From NCBI GenBank assembly GCA_018817515.1, contig JAHIUD010000015.1, positions 1-47,708 of the forward strand: a DNA stretch of 47,708 bases. The letters are read 5' to 3'. Every line of letters starts with the position of its first letter. Within the stretch, counting starts at the first letter, position 1. The translations under genes and the position numbers were made by a program. Below the pieces are notes generated by a model. The model saw only the letters and a list, made by a program, of their open reading frames with translations, did not search any database and had not been told where the DNA came from. Of the stretch, positions 47,081 through 47,708 are shown one piece after another. Source of the DNA: Pseudomonadota bacterium (lineage in GTDB: Bacteria; Desulfobacterota; Desulfovibrionia; Desulfovibrionales; Desulfovibrionaceae).

Positions 47081-47359
47081 ATGCACGATTCAATCAGATT
47101 CATCCGCGAGTGCAACATTCTGCGCAATGGACGTATCCTTGAGCGGCTTGCCGAGGAAGGCGCGCCAGACCTCGATGAGCATTTTCGTGACTTCATCGAT
47201 TTTGCTCTTGAACAGCCGTTTTCCTCGTCCGAGCGGCTTTGTCTGAAGTTTGCGCTTTCGCTGTGGGACGAGGGGTTTGACATTAGTCTCTATGAGCTCA
47301 AGGGCATTGTGCATGACCGTGAGACACTTGATTTGATGGCTCATTATATTCGGCGTTAG
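47081..47359 (+). CDS. Small unknown protein of the mobile region
   Basis: A 92-residue acidic, helical protein (MHDSIRFIRECNILRNG at the start). GAGGAG lies just before the ATG. No domain is recognised; small genes of this kind often follow the replication gene in satellites. It is closed by a long hairpin. It might be a regulator of the element or a toxin or antitoxin, but no partner gene is beside it. Confidence 0.65.
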   Translation: MHDSIRFIRECNILRNGRILERLAEEGAPDLDEHFRDFIDFALEQPFSSSERLCLKFALSLWDEGFDISLYELKGIVHDRETLDLMAHYIRR

Positions 47360-47373
47360 CTGAACACATATCC

Positions 47374-47418
47374 GCTGTCCCATGTCCCACGCCCTATGGG
47401 TGTGGGACGTGGGACAGC
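47374..47418 (+). terminator. Long 17-bp hairpin, probable terminator
   Basis: Arms 47374-47390 and 47402-47418 are complementary over 17 positions with one G-T pair, loop of 11. ATATTTTG follows on the plus strand. The arms contain the doubled word GTCCCA/GTCCCAC. Confidence 0.6.
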
Positions 47419-47477
47419 ATATTTTGAAACTTTTGTGGTACTCGTTGTGGTATCGGATTCTATGATTTTGTTTGTCA

Positions 47478-47520
47478 CCCGGTTTGTTTGCGTGGTTTTC
47501 TGCCGCGCAAACAAACCGGG
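47478..47520. repeat. Perfect 15-bp inverted repeat in a non-coding stretch
   Basis: CCCGGTTTGTTTGCG (47478-47492) and CGCAAACAAACCGGG (47506-47520), loop of 13. It is 160 bases after the last replicon gene and 50 before the IS end. TTGTGGTA occurs twice just before it. It may be part of an origin, an attachment region or a second terminator. The 47360-47595 stretch has no gene. Confidence 0.6.
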
Positions 47521-47595
47521 GCGCGACACTGAAAGTCAACCCAAAGAAAACTGCGATATTGCAGGCCGGTGACCTGCCGGGTTTCTTCGGACCAC

Positions 47596-47708
47596 TCAAT
47601 TCTTGAGGGTGGCCTCCCGGTTGGTGTTGGCCTGGGCGATGCGGCTATATGCCGCTGGCGTCATGTTGCCCAGGCTTGAATGTGGCCGCACCGAGTTGTA
47701 GTGCTGCC
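47596..47708 (-). mobile_element. 3' end of an IS3-family transposase gene
   Basis: On the minus strand the frame reads HYNSVRPHSSLGNMTPAAY, then ending TLKN and a TGA (47598-47596). This is the conserved end of the OrfB integrase domain of IS3-family elements. The rest lies beyond the window. The IS end may be near 47570, where TGACCTGCCGGG begins with the TG usual for such ends, but the other end is not visible. Confidence 0.85.

Larger units (their letters stand above)
44042..47569. mobile_element. Small mobile replicon, probable phage satellite or integrative element (partial)
   Basis: Gene types and composition change here. An A+T-rich unknown gene, an AlpA-like regulator, a primase-helicase fusion and a small unknown gene follow each other on the plus strand, the layout seen in P4-like satellites and integrative elements. 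No integrase, capsid or attachment site is seen; an IS3-type element begins at about 47570 and may interrupt it. The left limit is set by composition and is uncertain. Confidence 0.55.

Overview
The window is high-GC bacterial chromosome. Several things point to a Desulfovibrionales-type sulfate reducer: a high density of hybrid kinases and nucleotide cyclases, liv transport genes packed with acyl-CoA and phenylacetate-CoA ligases, and an XdhC / histidine phosphatase / MobA-like-HD module of the kind I recall near aldehyde oxidoreductase genes in Desulfovibrio. This assignment comes from gene content and recall, not from a database search. No rRNA, tRNA or CRISPR array was found.

Positions 1-3,000 hold the end of an FAD oxidoreductase followed by arsS (arsenosugar pathway), convergent with an exported MsrA-MsrB fusion. 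Positions 3,100-17,400 form a signalling block on the plus strand: a membrane class III cyclase, a lipoprotein 5'-nucleotidase, a coiled-coil protein translationally coupled to a GAF-GAF-PAS-cyclase-TPR protein, a PilZ protein, and then a hybrid kinase, CheR, CheB, hybrid kinase operon with no chemoreceptor, CheA or CheW nearby. Positions 17,400-24,900 carry tex, an orphan branched-chain amino-acid binding protein, an SbmA/YddA-like ABC protein whose ATPase motifs are lost, a family 5 glycoside hydrolase and a possible papain-fold cysteine peptidase.

Positions 24,900-28,430 look like an eroding operon: a CoA-ligase 3' remnant, xdhC, a histidine phosphatase and a nucleotidyltransferase-HD fusion, closed by an opposite-strand remnant of a sigma-54 activator. 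After an AbrB-type membrane protein, the minus strand from 38,413 down to 29,719 carries one long gene series: CBS-ACT sensor, livG, acyl-CoA synthetase, livH, livM, livK, livF and a phenylacetate-CoA-ligase-like gene. A perfect 14-bp palindrome lies upstream and an internal hairpin terminator lies before livK. Next is a glycerate locus (gntP, TPR gene, glycerate kinase) divergent from a CdaR-type regulator.

From about 44,030 to 47,570 the composition and gene types change to a small mobile replicon, probably a phage satellite or integrative element. It holds an A+T-rich unknown gene, an AlpA-like regulator, a primase-polymerase/RepA-like helicase fusion, a small unknown gene and several strong hairpins. 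The window ends inside an IS3-family transposase gene. No integrase or attachment site is visible.

The best candidates for something new are the ATPase-dead ABC protein, the CheR/CheB/hybrid-kinase operon, the P-loop-less CoA-ligase-like gene, and the unknown cargo gene and hairpin cluster of the mobile replicon.
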